Origin: Paracoccus kondratievae
GTDB taxonomy: Bacteria > Pseudomonadota > Alphaproteobacteria > Rhodobacterales > Rhodobacteraceae
Assembly (NCBI RefSeq): GCF_009301415.1
Contig: NZ_CP045073.1
Location: 806,001 to 870,000, forward strand
Reading direction: 5' to 3'
DNA: 64,000 bases
Shown: piece by piece, positions 51,977 through 60,447 of the stretch
How the letters are laid out: each line of letters opens with the position of its first letter
How positions within the stretch are numbered: the stretch's first letter is position 1
Program-made: the position numbers and the translations under genes
Notes under the pieces: generated by a model
The model's database searches: none
What the model saw: only the letters and a program-made list of their open reading frames with translations
What the model was told of the DNA's origin: nothing

Positions 51977-53626
51977 ATGGAATCCGCAAAATCCGGCGTG
52001 CAAGGCGCTGGTGCCCTTTTGAAGGCATTGGATATCATTGAATTCATTTCAAAATCCCCGAATCCGGTGGGCGTTGGACCGATCGCGGCTGAATTGGGAA
52101 TGCCGCGCCCGACGGTGCACCGGATCGTTTCCGCGCTGGAGGAGCGCGGATTTCTGCAGCTCGATTCCGCGAGCCGAGGGTTCCGTCTCGGGTTTCATCT
52201 GTTCGAACTGGCCCATAAAGCCTGGGCGGATGTAGATTTGCGTGCGCTGGCGCGCGATCACCTCGATCGCCTGCGCGAGATCAGCCGCGAGGCCTCGGTG
52301 CTCGGCTTGCGGTCCGGGAACCACTTCATTGTCGTCGATCGGCGCGAAAGCCTGTTCGGTATCCGCTCGGTCGTGCCGATCGGACAGATGGAGCCCTTGT
52401 TCCCGGGGGCCTTCGGCATGGCCATCCTGAGCGAACTGGACCCCGCGATGATTGCCGAAATCGACCCGGATCTGCCGCGCAGATCCGTCGGGCTGTCGGA
52501 CGGCCGCGCGATTCCCTTCGGCGAGGCGATGCGCCGTGCGGCGGCGCGCGGATACACCGTCTATACCGCATCCGGCAATGACGCCGTGGCCAGCGTGGCC
52601 GCCCCCATTCTGGATTATCTGGGCCGACCGATCGCCGCGATCGGGGTGACGGGCCCGGCAAGCCGACTGTCACCAGACCATCTTCACGCGCTCGCCCCCG
52701 ACATCATCGACAGCGCGCGCAAGATCACGTCAAATGCGGGAAATTCTGTGCAGTCAATTGAACCGCGTCTGCGGCCTAAGCCCCAGCCAAGCCAGCCCGA
52801 GACCCGCTGTATTCCCGCAACCACTCTACTTGGCAAGACACCTCGATGGAGCGAGCGGGACAACCTGCTTTACCTAGCGGATGTTATGGGGCCAGCGGTA
52901 CTCGCTTGTGACATGGAAGCGGGGAACACATGGACAGTCACCAAGCCGGACATGGGCGTGCTGTGCGGTCTAAAATCGGATGGCGGACTACTTTTTGCCG
53001 ACGGCACCGGACTTCATCTCGTGAGTCGGGAAAATTCGCAGGAGCTTGTCCAGATCCTGCCGAGAGGTCTTGTCGACAGCCGTTTTAATAACTGTGGCAT
53101 AGATCCATCCGGCGGATACTGGCTGACCAGCATGAGTGTGCGCGCCCGCCCGGGGGAGGGGGCGATCCTACGTGTTTCGGACGCTGGGGTGAGCGTCGCC
53201 AAGGAGGGGCTTTCGGTCCCCAGTGGCCTTGCCTGGAACCCGGATGGCAAGACGATCTACGTCGTAGAATCGGCCCGCCGCCTGATCCTGCGCGCAGATT
53301 TCGATCCTGAAGCGCGACGGATCGGGGCGCTGGAACCCTTCGCGGAATTTGACACAAGCGAAGGGAGCCCCGACGGGATTGTCGCGGATCAGGAAGGGCG
53401 ATTGTGGGTCGCACTTTGGGATGGCTGGTCTATCGCCAGACTGGATAAAGCTGGTCGCGTGGAGCGCAAGGTTACACTTCCAGTCCCGCGCCCTACAGAT
53501 CTGTGTTTTGGCGGACCGACAGGGCAGACCCTGTTCATCACCACCGCCCGAATCCGCCTGTCGGCACGCATTCTCTCCGAAGCGCCTCTCTCCGGCTCAA
53601 TTTTGACAATTGATCTGACAGAATAA
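51977..53626 (+). CDS. IclR regulator fused to a degenerate SMP-30/lactonase propeller
   Basis: Residues 10-75 are an IclR winged helix (ALLKALDIIEFISKSPNPVG, GMPRPTVHRIVSALEERGFL), residues 80-245 the IclR effector domain (DVDLRALARDHLDRLREISR, GNDAVASVAAPILDYLGRP), and residues 275-549 an SMP-30/gluconolactonase six-blade propeller. In SMP-30 enzymes the metal is held by Glu, Asn and Asp; here they correspond to Lys287 (GKTPRW), Ser416 (VPSGLAWN) and Asp466 (SPDGIVAD). Two of three ligands are lost, so the propeller more likely senses a sugar acid or lactone than hydrolyses it. The ATG at 51977 follows CGGAG. It is divergent from the sugar import genes. Confidence 0.85.
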   Translation: MESAKSGVQGAGALLKALDIIEFISKSPNPVGVGPIAAELGMPRPTVHRIVSALEERGFLQLDSASRGFRLGFHLFELAHKAWADVDLRALARDHLDRLREISREASVLGLRSGNHFIVVDRRESLFGIRSVVPIGQMEPLFPGAFGMAILSELDPAMIAEIDPDLPRRSVGLSDGRAIPFGEAMRRAAARGYTVYTASGNDAVASVAAPILDYLGRPIAAIGVTGPASRLSPDHLHALAPDIIDSARKITSNAGNSVQSIEPRLRPKPQPSQPETRCIPATTLLGKTPRWSERDNLLYLADVMGPAVLACDMEAGNTWTVTKPDMGVLCGLKSDGGLLFADGTGLHLVSRENSQELVQILPRGLVDSRFNNCGIDPSGGYWLTSMSVRARPGEGAILRVSDAGVSVAKEGLSVPSGLAWNPDGKTIYVVESARRLILRADFDPEARRIGALEPFAEFDTSEGSPDGIVADQEGRLWVALWDGWSIARLDKAGRVERKVTLPVPRPTDLCFGGPTGQTLFITTARIRLSARILSEAPLSGSILTIDLTE

Positions 53627-53735
53627 ATTGGCAGGATTTTGTGTATGCGGCGGCTGCGCCCCATTGATTTCAGGCTTGCGCCGCAGGATGCCGGACAGAG
53701 TTGGCCCGTTCGCAGCTCAGAAAAGAGTCCTTTAT

Positions 53736-55174
53736 GGGGCTGTTGAAAAAGCCCCATGTCTCTGATTCATTTTGCTTATCGGTGGATGAGAGGCTGCGAT
53801 GTTGGGTCGGAAGGAACGCGGACAACTGGAGCTTTTCATCACCGGGTTCCTGCGGGGGCTGATCCATAATGACCATGTACTGGTTAGGGTCGATCAGGTT
53901 CTTGATCTTGGTTGGCTTCACGCTGAAGTGGCCGACCTGCCGACAATGGCCGCCCCGGCATCGAGCCCGAGGTTGCCGTGCGGCTGATGCTTGCGGGTTT
54001 CCTGCTGGGGATCGTTCAAGACCGGCGGTTGATGAGGGAAGCGCAGGTCAATCTCGCGATCCGCTGGTTCACAGGCTACGCCTTGCACGAGGCACTGCCG
54101 GATCCCTCCTCACTGACGCGCATCCGTCAGCGTTGGGGTGAAGATGTCTTCCGTCAGGTCTTCACGCGTGTCGTGCAGCAGTGCCAGAAGGCCGGGATGG
54201 TTTCGGCGGAGACCGTTCACATCGATGCCAGCCTGATCCAGGCGAATGTCAGCATGGACGTATTGGTCTCGCGCCATCTGGACGCGGTGGAGACGGCTCA
54301 CGACGAGGCCAATGACGTCGGGCGGGCCGCGCGCACGAGCGGCAGGTTCAAGAAGCTCTGCCGCACGGACCCGGATGCGACCATGGCGACATCCTCCAAG
54401 GCTCCGCTGCGCCCGGCCTACAAGCAGCACACGGCCGTCGACGATCTCGCAGGCGTCGTCGTCGATGTGGAGATCGTGACCGGCGAAGAACATGACACGG
54501 GCCGGTTCGACGAGCGCCTGGAAACAATCGAAGCGACCCTCGGGGTTTCCCCGGGCCGGATCACGGCGGACAGGCTCTATGGCATTGGCCGGATTTACGC
54601 CGCCCTTGAAGACCGCAGGATCGAAGCCGTTATCCCGCCGCTTCGCTCCCCTCGGAGCAAGGCGGCGCAGGGCTTTCCAACCGAGCGGTTCAAGTTCGAT
54701 CCCTATCATGATGTGGTCCGGTGTCCGGCGAGGAGGCGGCTGACCCCGAGAAACGTCACAAAATCCGGGCAATGGTATCGCGCCAACCGGCATGACTGCG
54801 CGCACTGTCCTCTCAAGGCACAATGCCTGCCCCAGGGCGCACCATCTCGGAGGGTGCATATCGTGACAAACCACGCGGCCATCTTGCGCGCTCGACGCAA
54901 ACGCCTGGCATGGGGAAAGGACGACCATGTGATATACACACGGCATCGCTGGCGCGTCGAACGCACCCACGGCACCGCCAAGACGCTCCACGGGCTTGCC
55001 AGAGCCATCCGCAGGGGGCTCGAGAACATGAGGATACAAGCGCTCCTGACGGCCATCGCCATCAACCTCAAGAAACTGGCAGCCGCAATGATGCTGTTGC
55101 TCTGTTCGAGCATCGAAATACGCGCAGGCCGACCAAACCCGGCGGCAGCCTGAAACAACTTTTTCAACAGCCCC
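53736..55174 (+). mobile_element. IS1182-family insertion sequence with 6-bp target duplication
   Basis: GGGGCTGTTGAAAAAG (53736-53751) and its reverse complement CTTTTTCAACAGCCCC (55159-55174) are perfect 16-bp terminal repeats. CTTTAT flanks both ends (53730-53735 and 55175-55180). The element entered right at the stop codon of the shortened iolC and left that reading frame unchanged. Confidence 0.92.
53799..55153 (+). pseudogene. IS1182-family transposase, frameshifted
   Basis: MLGRKERGQLELFITGFLRG at 53799 (start of the DDE transposase) runs to HAEVADL near 53938. Family members then read YCxDNGRPGIDPEVAVRLML; here GACAATGGCCGCCCCGGC survives in another frame and the bases for YC are missing, so a small deletion shifts the frame. 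From 53978 the frame is open to 55153 with RLMLAGFLLGIVQDRRLMRE, ETVHIDASLIQANVSMDVLV, KQHTAVDDLAGVVVDVEIVT and RHRWRVERTHGTAKTLHGLA. The element is unlikely to move by itself. Confidence 0.85.
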
Positions 55175-55176
55175 CT

Positions 55177-55371
55177 TTATGAGCTCATCCCGGCTGGTTT
55201 CGCCGTTTGGGCATATGCCCAGTGCATCAGGGCGCCGATGTCTTTTTCCAGGTGGCCGTTGGCCAGGCGCGTGAAGAGATCGCGCAGGTAGGCATAGGGC
55301 TCGACGCCGTTCATCCTGCATGTGCCGATGAGGCTGGCAAAGCGAGCCCCGTTGCCTCCGCCCTCATCATG
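55177..55371 (-). mobile_element. IS66 transposase (TnpC) C-terminal remnant fused to iolC
   Basis: DEGGGNGARFASLIGTCRMN then GVEPYAYLRDLFTRLANGHL and KDIGALMHWAYAQ match the closing part of IS66-family TnpC proteins. It continues in frame with the kinase. No other part of an IS66 element was found beside it; the IS1182 element begins right after the stop codon. Confidence 0.75.
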
Positions 55372-56472
55372 GGCAAAGACCCGCGTCGTGGACCAGTCGC
55401 CGGCGCCGGGGTTGTGGCGGTTGGTGGCCCAATGGATCTGTTCAAGTTCAGCATCATTGCGCAGATCGGGCCGCAACACGCCGCGTTTGAGGAAAAACTC
55501 AAGTTCGGCCAGCGAAGGATAGGCCGGGGTGCAGCCATGGCGGCTGACCGCGAAGGCACCGCAGGCATTGGCATATTCCAGTGCCCTGGGCCAGCTTTCA
55601 TCATCAAGCCATCCCTTGAGCAGCCCCGAGAAGAATCCGTCGCCCGCGCCCAGCACGTTGAAGACCTCGATGGGAAAGCCAGGGCCGGTTTCGCCATCGT
55701 CCAGTTGGTCCGGAATCGCACCGGTAAAGGCAACTGCGCCCTTTGCGCCGCGTTTGCAGACCAGCGTGGCGGCGCTGACGTTTCGAACTGCAGGAAGCGC
55801 GGCAATCATATCAGTTGAGCCGCCCGCGATATGGAATTCTTCCTCGGTGCCCACGATCAGGTCAAAGAAATGCAGGGTCGATTGCGGCTTGGCCGTGACG
55901 ACGGCGCTTTCGACAAAACGGCTTTCACCGTCGCCATGCCCTGCCAGCCCCCAAAGGTTCGGCCGGTAGTCGATGTCCAGCGCCGTTCTGGCGCCATGTT
56001 TGCGCGCCAGTTCCAGCGCCCTGAGCATCGCCGCCTCGGTGCGGGGATGGCTGAGATGCGTGCCGGTGGCCAGAACCGAGCGCGCCTCGGCGATGAACCG
56101 CTCGTCGATATCGTCCTCGCTCAGCGCCACGTCGGCACAATTCTCGCGATAGAAGATCAGCGGGAACTGCTCTTAGTCGCGGATGCCAAGCAACACCAGC
56201 GCGGTCAGCCGTTCCGGGTCGGTCGCGACGCCGCGGGTATCCACGCCCTCGCGCGCCAATTGTTCGCGGATGAAACGGCCCACATGTTCGTCGCCGACTC
56301 GGGTGATGACCGCCGAGCGCAGGCCCAGCCGTGCCGTGCCGCATGCGATGTTCGTCGGAGAGCCGCCGGCATATTTCGCGAACGAACCCATGTCCTCCAG
56401 CCGTCCGCCGATCTGCTGGCCATAAAGATCGACCGAGGACCGACCGATGGTAATAACGTCTAACGTCCTCAT
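55177..56472 (-). pseudogene. iolC: 5-dehydro-2-deoxygluconokinase IolC, nonsense codon and replaced C-terminus
   Basis: IolC phosphorylates 5-dehydro-2-deoxygluconate in inositol breakdown. MRTLDVITIGRSSVDLYGQQ at 56472 starts a PfkB kinase (KYAGGSPTNIACGTARLGLR). A TAA at 56172-56174 interrupts LLGIRD/EQFPLIFYRENCADVA; the same frame then continues to the catalytic block FNVLGAGDGFFSGLLKGWLD. After RNDAELEQIHWATNRHN and RVFA, the usual C-terminal DUF2090 domain is absent. About 61 residues of IS66 transposase tail follow instead. Unless the stop is read through, this step of the pathway needs another gene. Confidence 0.85.
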
Positions 56473-56532
56473 GCTCTCCCCTCCCCGGACGCATTGGCGG
56501 GATGTGCGGCCCCGCGAGGGGGCCGGGACCGG

Positions 56533-57687
56533 TCAGACCGCGACCGGCGTCAGCCAGGGCTGCCCCTCGGCCTCGTGGCTGTCCACGACAGCCTCGACAA
56601 AGGCCACACCTTTCAGCCCGTCATGGGCCAACGGCAGGTTCTGCCCCAGCAGGCTGGGCGCACGCCCCTCCTTGCGGGCGCGGATCGCCTCGGCGAAACC
56701 GGCATAAAGGTTGGCGAAGGCCTCCAGATAGCCCTCGGGATGGCCGGGGGGCGTGCGGATGCGCAGCTTGGCGTCCTCGGACAGATCGTCGGCGCCGCGC
56801 TTGATGATCTGCACACGGCCGTCCAGCGGCGTGAAGACCAGCTCGTTCGGCTGCTCCTGGAACCATTGCAGCGAGCCTTTTTCGCCGAACACCCGCAGCC
56901 GCACGCCGTTGGAATTGCCGATGGCGACCTGCGAAGACCAAAGCAAGCCCCGCGCCCCGCCCTGATAGCGCATCATCACATGGGCGTTGTCGTCCAATGC
57001 CCTGCCGCCCACGAAGGTCGCCAGATCGGCTGTCAGGCTTTCCAGCGTCAAGCCGGTGACGAAGCCCGCCAGGTGATAGGCATGGGTGCCGATGTCGCCG
57101 ATGGAGCCGCCGCGGCCGTTCTTCTTGGGATCGGTGCGCCAGGCGGCCTGGGCATTGCCCGACTGCTCGATGGCGGTCGCCATCCATTCCAGCGGATATT
57201 CGACCTGCACCGTGCGGATCGCGCCCAACTCGCCACGGGCGACGCGGACGCGGGCCTCGTGCACCATCGGATAGCCGGAATAGGTATAGGTCACGCCGAC
57301 GAAGCGGCCACTTTCCCGCGCCAGTTTTTCCAGCGCCACGGCATCCTCCAGCGTCGCGGTCAGGGGCTTTTCGCAGATCACCTCGAAGCCTGCCTCGATC
57401 AGCGCCTTGGCGATCGGGTAATGGGTGAAGTTCGGCGTGCAGATCGCCACCGCGTCCACCCGGTCCTCCCGCGCCGTCTCGCCCGCGATCAGTTCCTCAT
57501 AGGTGCCATAGCTGCGGGCGGGATCGAGCCCCTGCGAGATCGCGAAGGCGCGGCCACGCTCGGGATCGACGTCGAAGGCCCCGGCCACCAACTGCCATTG
57601 CCCGTCCAGCCGCGAGGCGAGGCGATGGATATTACCGATATAGGCGCCCTGCCCGCCGCCCACCATTCCAAGACGCAACATGGTCAT
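56533..57687 (-). CDS. Gfo/Idh/MocA-family NAD(P) oxidoreductase
   Basis: The 384-residue dehydrogenase has the Rossmann start LRLGMVGGGQGAYIGNIHRL, DAVAICTPNFTHYPIAKALI, the catalytic EKPLTATLEDAVALEKLA and GSIGDIGTHAYHLAGFVTGL with the Asp/His pair. Such enzymes oxidise inositol isomers or pyranosides at a ring hydroxyl. It overlaps the next gene by 4 bp, forming an operon with the isomerase, SDR, iolE and iolD. ATG at 57681 is an alternative start. Confidence 0.93.
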   Translation of the reverse strand: MTMLRLGMVGGGQGAYIGNIHRLASRLDGQWQLVAGAFDVDPERGRAFAISQGLDPARSYGTYEELIAGETAREDRVDAVAICTPNFTHYPIAKALIEAGFEVICEKPLTATLEDAVALEKLARESGRFVGVTYTYSGYPMVHEARVRVARGELGAIRTVQVEYPLEWMATAIEQSGNAQAAWRTDPKKNGRGGSIGDIGTHAYHLAGFVTGLTLESLTADLATFVGGRALDDNAHVMMRYQGGARGLLWSSQVAIGNSNGVRLRVFGEKGSLQWFQEQPNELVFTPLDGRVQIIKRGADDLSEDAKLRIRTPPGHPEGYLEAFANLYAGFAEAIRARKEGRAPSLLGQNLPLAHDGLKGVAFVEAVVDSHEAEGQPWLTPVAV

Positions 57688-58748
57688 TCCTCCAGTCCGA
57701 GCATGGCCCGGTTGGCGCTGCGATTGGCGCCGGATTTCACGAAATCGTCGAAGGCGCGGTCCGACACCCGGATGATGTGATCCGCGATGAACTGCGCGCC
57801 TTCACGGGCGCCGTCCTCGGGGTTCTTGACGAAGCACTCCCATTCCAGCACCGCCCAGCCGTCGAAGCCATGGGTCGTCAGCTTGGTGAAGATCGCCCCG
57901 AAATCGACCTGCCCGTCGCCGGGCGAGCGGAAGCGGCCCGCGCGCCTGCTCCACGGCTGATAGCCGCCATAGGCGCCGGACTTGCCGTCTGGGCGGAACT
58001 CGGCATCCTTGACGTGAAAGGCGCGGATACGGTCGTGATAGTGGTCGATGAAGGCCAGGTAATCCAGCGCCTGCAGCACGAAATGGCTGGGATCATACAT
58101 GATATTGGCGCGGGGGTGGTTCTTCACCTTCTCGAGGAAGAACTCCCAGCTATGGCCGTCATGGATATCCTCGCAGGGGTGGATCTCATAGCAGACATCC
58201 ACACCATGGGCGTCGAAATCGTCGAGGATCGGCTCCCAACGCCTTGCCAATTCGTCGAAACCTTCCTCGACCAACCCCTCCGGCCATTGCGGATAGGGGT
58301 AAAGGTAGGGCCAGAGCAGCGCGCCCGAGAAGGTCACATGCCGGTCGATCCCCATCCGCTGCGAGGCCCGGGCGGCGAAACGCAACTGTTCCTCGGCCCA
58401 TGCCCGGCGTCCGGCCGGGTTGCCGCGCACATGTTCAGGCGCAAAGCTGTCCATGATGACGTCATGCGCGGGATGCACCGCCACCAGCTGGCCGGTGATA
58501 TGCGAGGCGAACTCGGTGATCTGGAGCCCGTTGTCGGCCAGCATCCCCTTGATCTCGTCGCAATAGGCATCACTTTCGGCGGCCTGTTTCATGTCGATCA
58601 GGCGCGTGTCCCAGGTCGGGATCTGGACGCCCTTGAAGCCCTTGTCGGCCGCCCATTTCGCCAGGCTGGGCAGCGAGTTGTAGGGCGCATCATCGGCCGC
58701 GAACTGGGCCAGGAAGACGCCCGGCCCCTTGATGGTTTGCATCGTCAT
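57684..58748 (-). CDS. Sugar phosphate isomerase/epimerase-like TIM-barrel protein
   Basis: The 354-residue protein has a xylose-isomerase-like barrel: GFKGVQIPTWDTRLIDMKQA, VDVCYEIHPCEDIHDGHSWE, NHPRANIMYDPSHFVLQALD, IRAFHVKDAEFRP and FDGWAVLEWECFVKNPEDGA. The Glu, Asp, His and Glu at these strand ends are the expected metal ligands. It likely acts on a keto-inositol or keto-sugar formed by the neighbouring dehydrogenase. It overlaps both neighbours by 4 bp. Confidence 0.9.
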   Translation of the reverse strand: MTMQTIKGPGVFLAQFAADDAPYNSLPSLAKWAADKGFKGVQIPTWDTRLIDMKQAAESDAYCDEIKGMLADNGLQITEFASHITGQLVAVHPAHDVIMDSFAPEHVRGNPAGRRAWAEEQLRFAARASQRMGIDRHVTFSGALLWPYLYPYPQWPEGLVEEGFDELARRWEPILDDFDAHGVDVCYEIHPCEDIHDGHSWEFFLEKVKNHPRANIMYDPSHFVLQALDYLAFIDHYHDRIRAFHVKDAEFRPDGKSGAYGGYQPWSRRAGRFRSPGDGQVDFGAIFTKLTTHGFDGWAVLEWECFVKNPEDGAREGAQFIADHIIRVSDRAFDDFVKSGANRSANRAMLGLEE

Positions 58749-59557
58749 GCCTCCAGTTTTGCCGCCGGGACCGGCGCGTCGTCATAGCCGCCATGGACGG
58801 ACTGGTCGAAGGGGATCACCGCCCCGGTCATCATGCCGCTGTCGTCGGAGGCCATCCACAACACGGCGCGCGCGACTTCCTTCGGGTCGAGGATGCGACC
58901 AAAGGGTTTCTGCGCCGCCGCCCGATCGATAAAATCGGGATCGCCGGTTTCCGACAGCACCAGCGCGCGTTCGTGGTCCGAGTTCATCCAGCCGATATCG
59001 AGCTGGTTTACATGGATCCGGTGCCGCATCAGCGCAAAGCCGGCATGGCGGGTCAGCGTCGCCAAGGCCCCCTTGGACCCCGCATAGGGCGCGAGAAAGG
59101 GCTGGCCCACCAGCGCGGACATCGAACCGATATTGACGATGCGCCCCTCGATCCCCTCGCGGGTCATCACCTTGGCCGCGTCCTGCATCAGGAAGAACGG
59201 CGCGCGGGTGTTGACCGCGAACATGCGGTCGAACAGTTCGGGCGGAGTGTTCAGGATATTGCCGCGGTCGGTCAGGCCGGCGGCGTTGACCAGAATGTCC
59301 ACGCGGCCGAAACGCTTGTCGGCGGCGGGGATGATGGCCTGCACGTCCTCGATCTTGCCCAGGTCGGCGGCGACCATCTCGACCGGAATGTCGGTCGCAG
59401 CCGTGATTTCGGTCGCGACCGCCTGCCCTTTCTCGACGCCTCGGCCGACGATCACGATGCCCGCCGCACCGGCTTCGGCAAAAAGCCGCGCGATGGCCGC
59501 GCCAAGCCCCTGCGTGCCGCCGGTGACGACGGCGATCTTTCCATCGATGCGGTTCAT
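58745..59557 (-). CDS. SDR-family NAD(P)-dependent oxidoreductase
   Basis: The 270-residue enzyme has the cofactor motif VVTGGTQGLGAAIARLFAEA, NAAGLTDRG, the catalytic Ser in IVNIGSMSALVGQP and YAGSKGALATLTRHAGF with Tyr and Lys, ending SVHGGYDDAPVP. It is complete. In the operon it probably oxidises a polyol or sugar hydroxyl. It overlaps iolE by 4 bp. Confidence 0.92.
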   Translation of the reverse strand: MNRIDGKIAVVTGGTQGLGAAIARLFAEAGAAGIVIVGRGVEKGQAVATEITAATDIPVEMVAADLGKIEDVQAIIPAADKRFGRVDILVNAAGLTDRGNILNTPPELFDRMFAVNTRAPFFLMQDAAKVMTREGIEGRIVNIGSMSALVGQPFLAPYAGSKGALATLTRHAGFALMRHRIHVNQLDIGWMNSDHERALVLSETGDPDFIDRAAAQKPFGRILDPKEVARAVLWMASDDSGMMTGAVIPFDQSVHGGYDDAPVPAAKLEA

Positions 59558-60447
59558 TTCACCACCTCATAGCCAGCCGCCGCCATCACGCGCAGCAGCT
59601 CCTTATGCCCCTTTTTCGCCATCTCCAGCGGCGGGTTCGCCACCGGGTCCTGCTCGGCCTCGACCACGAACCAGCCCTCATAGCCCTTGGCCGCCAATGC
59701 CTTGACGATGGCCTCGAAATCCAGCGAGCCATCGCCCGGCACGGTGAACGCGCCCTTGATCACCGCATCGAGGAAGCTTTCGCGCGAACGGTCCAGCCCG
59801 TCCACGACTGCACGGCGGATGTCCTTGGCATGGACATGGCTGATGCGGGCATGGTGGTTCTCGATCACCCGCATCACGTCGCCGCCGGCAAAGGCCATGT
59901 GACCCGCGTCGTAGAGCAGCGGCACCGAAGAATGCTTCATGAACAGGTCAAGTTCTTCCTCTGTCTCGACCGCTGCCGCCATGTGGTGGTGATACGAGAT
60001 CGGCATCCCCTGCCCCGCGCACCAATCGGCAAAATCGCTGATCTTGCGGCCATAGGCGGCCATCTCGACCTCGGTCAGCTTCGGCTTGGTGGCCAGCGGC
60101 GCGGAACGCACGCCCTGGATGGAGCGCGCGGTCTCGCCGTAGACAATGCAGGGCGCGCCCGCAGCGATGAAGAATTCCATCTGTTGCGCGATGCGATCCT
60201 TTTCCGCCTCGATATCGCCGTCCAGCAGCAGGCCCGAGAACCAGCCGCCGCAGACCGAGACGCCGAAACGGTCGAGGATCGGCCCCAGTTCGGCCATGTC
60301 CATCGGAAAGCGACGGCCGGTCTCCATGCCGGTGAACCCGGCCTCGGAGGCCTGCCGCAGACATTCCTCCAGGCTGACGTCATCGGACAGTTCCGCCAGG
60401 TCGTCGTTCCACCACGCGATGGGCGCGATGCCAAGCTTTGCTTTCAT
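59554..60447 (-). CDS. iolE: Myo-inosose-2 dehydratase
   Basis: IolE removes water from scyllo-inosose in inositol catabolism. The 297-residue barrel protein has KLGIAPIAWWNDDLAELSDD, ASEAGFTGMETGRRFPMDMA, GMPISYHHHMAAAVETEEEL, PLLYDAGHMAFAGGDVMRVI and ISHVHAKDIR, with the Glu, Asp, His and Glu metal ligands of the family. It starts directly after the iolD stop, with no intergenic space. Confidence 0.93.
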   Translation of the reverse strand: MKAKLGIAPIAWWNDDLAELSDDVSLEECLRQASEAGFTGMETGRRFPMDMAELGPILDRFGVSVCGGWFSGLLLDGDIEAEKDRIAQQMEFFIAAGAPCIVYGETARSIQGVRSAPLATKPKLTEVEMAAYGRKISDFADWCAGQGMPISYHHHMAAAVETEEELDLFMKHSSVPLLYDAGHMAFAGGDVMRVIENHHARISHVHAKDIRRAVVDGLDRSRESFLDAVIKGAFTVPGDGSLDFEAIVKALAAKGYEGWFVVEAEQDPVANPPLEMAKKGHKELLRVMAAAGYEVVK

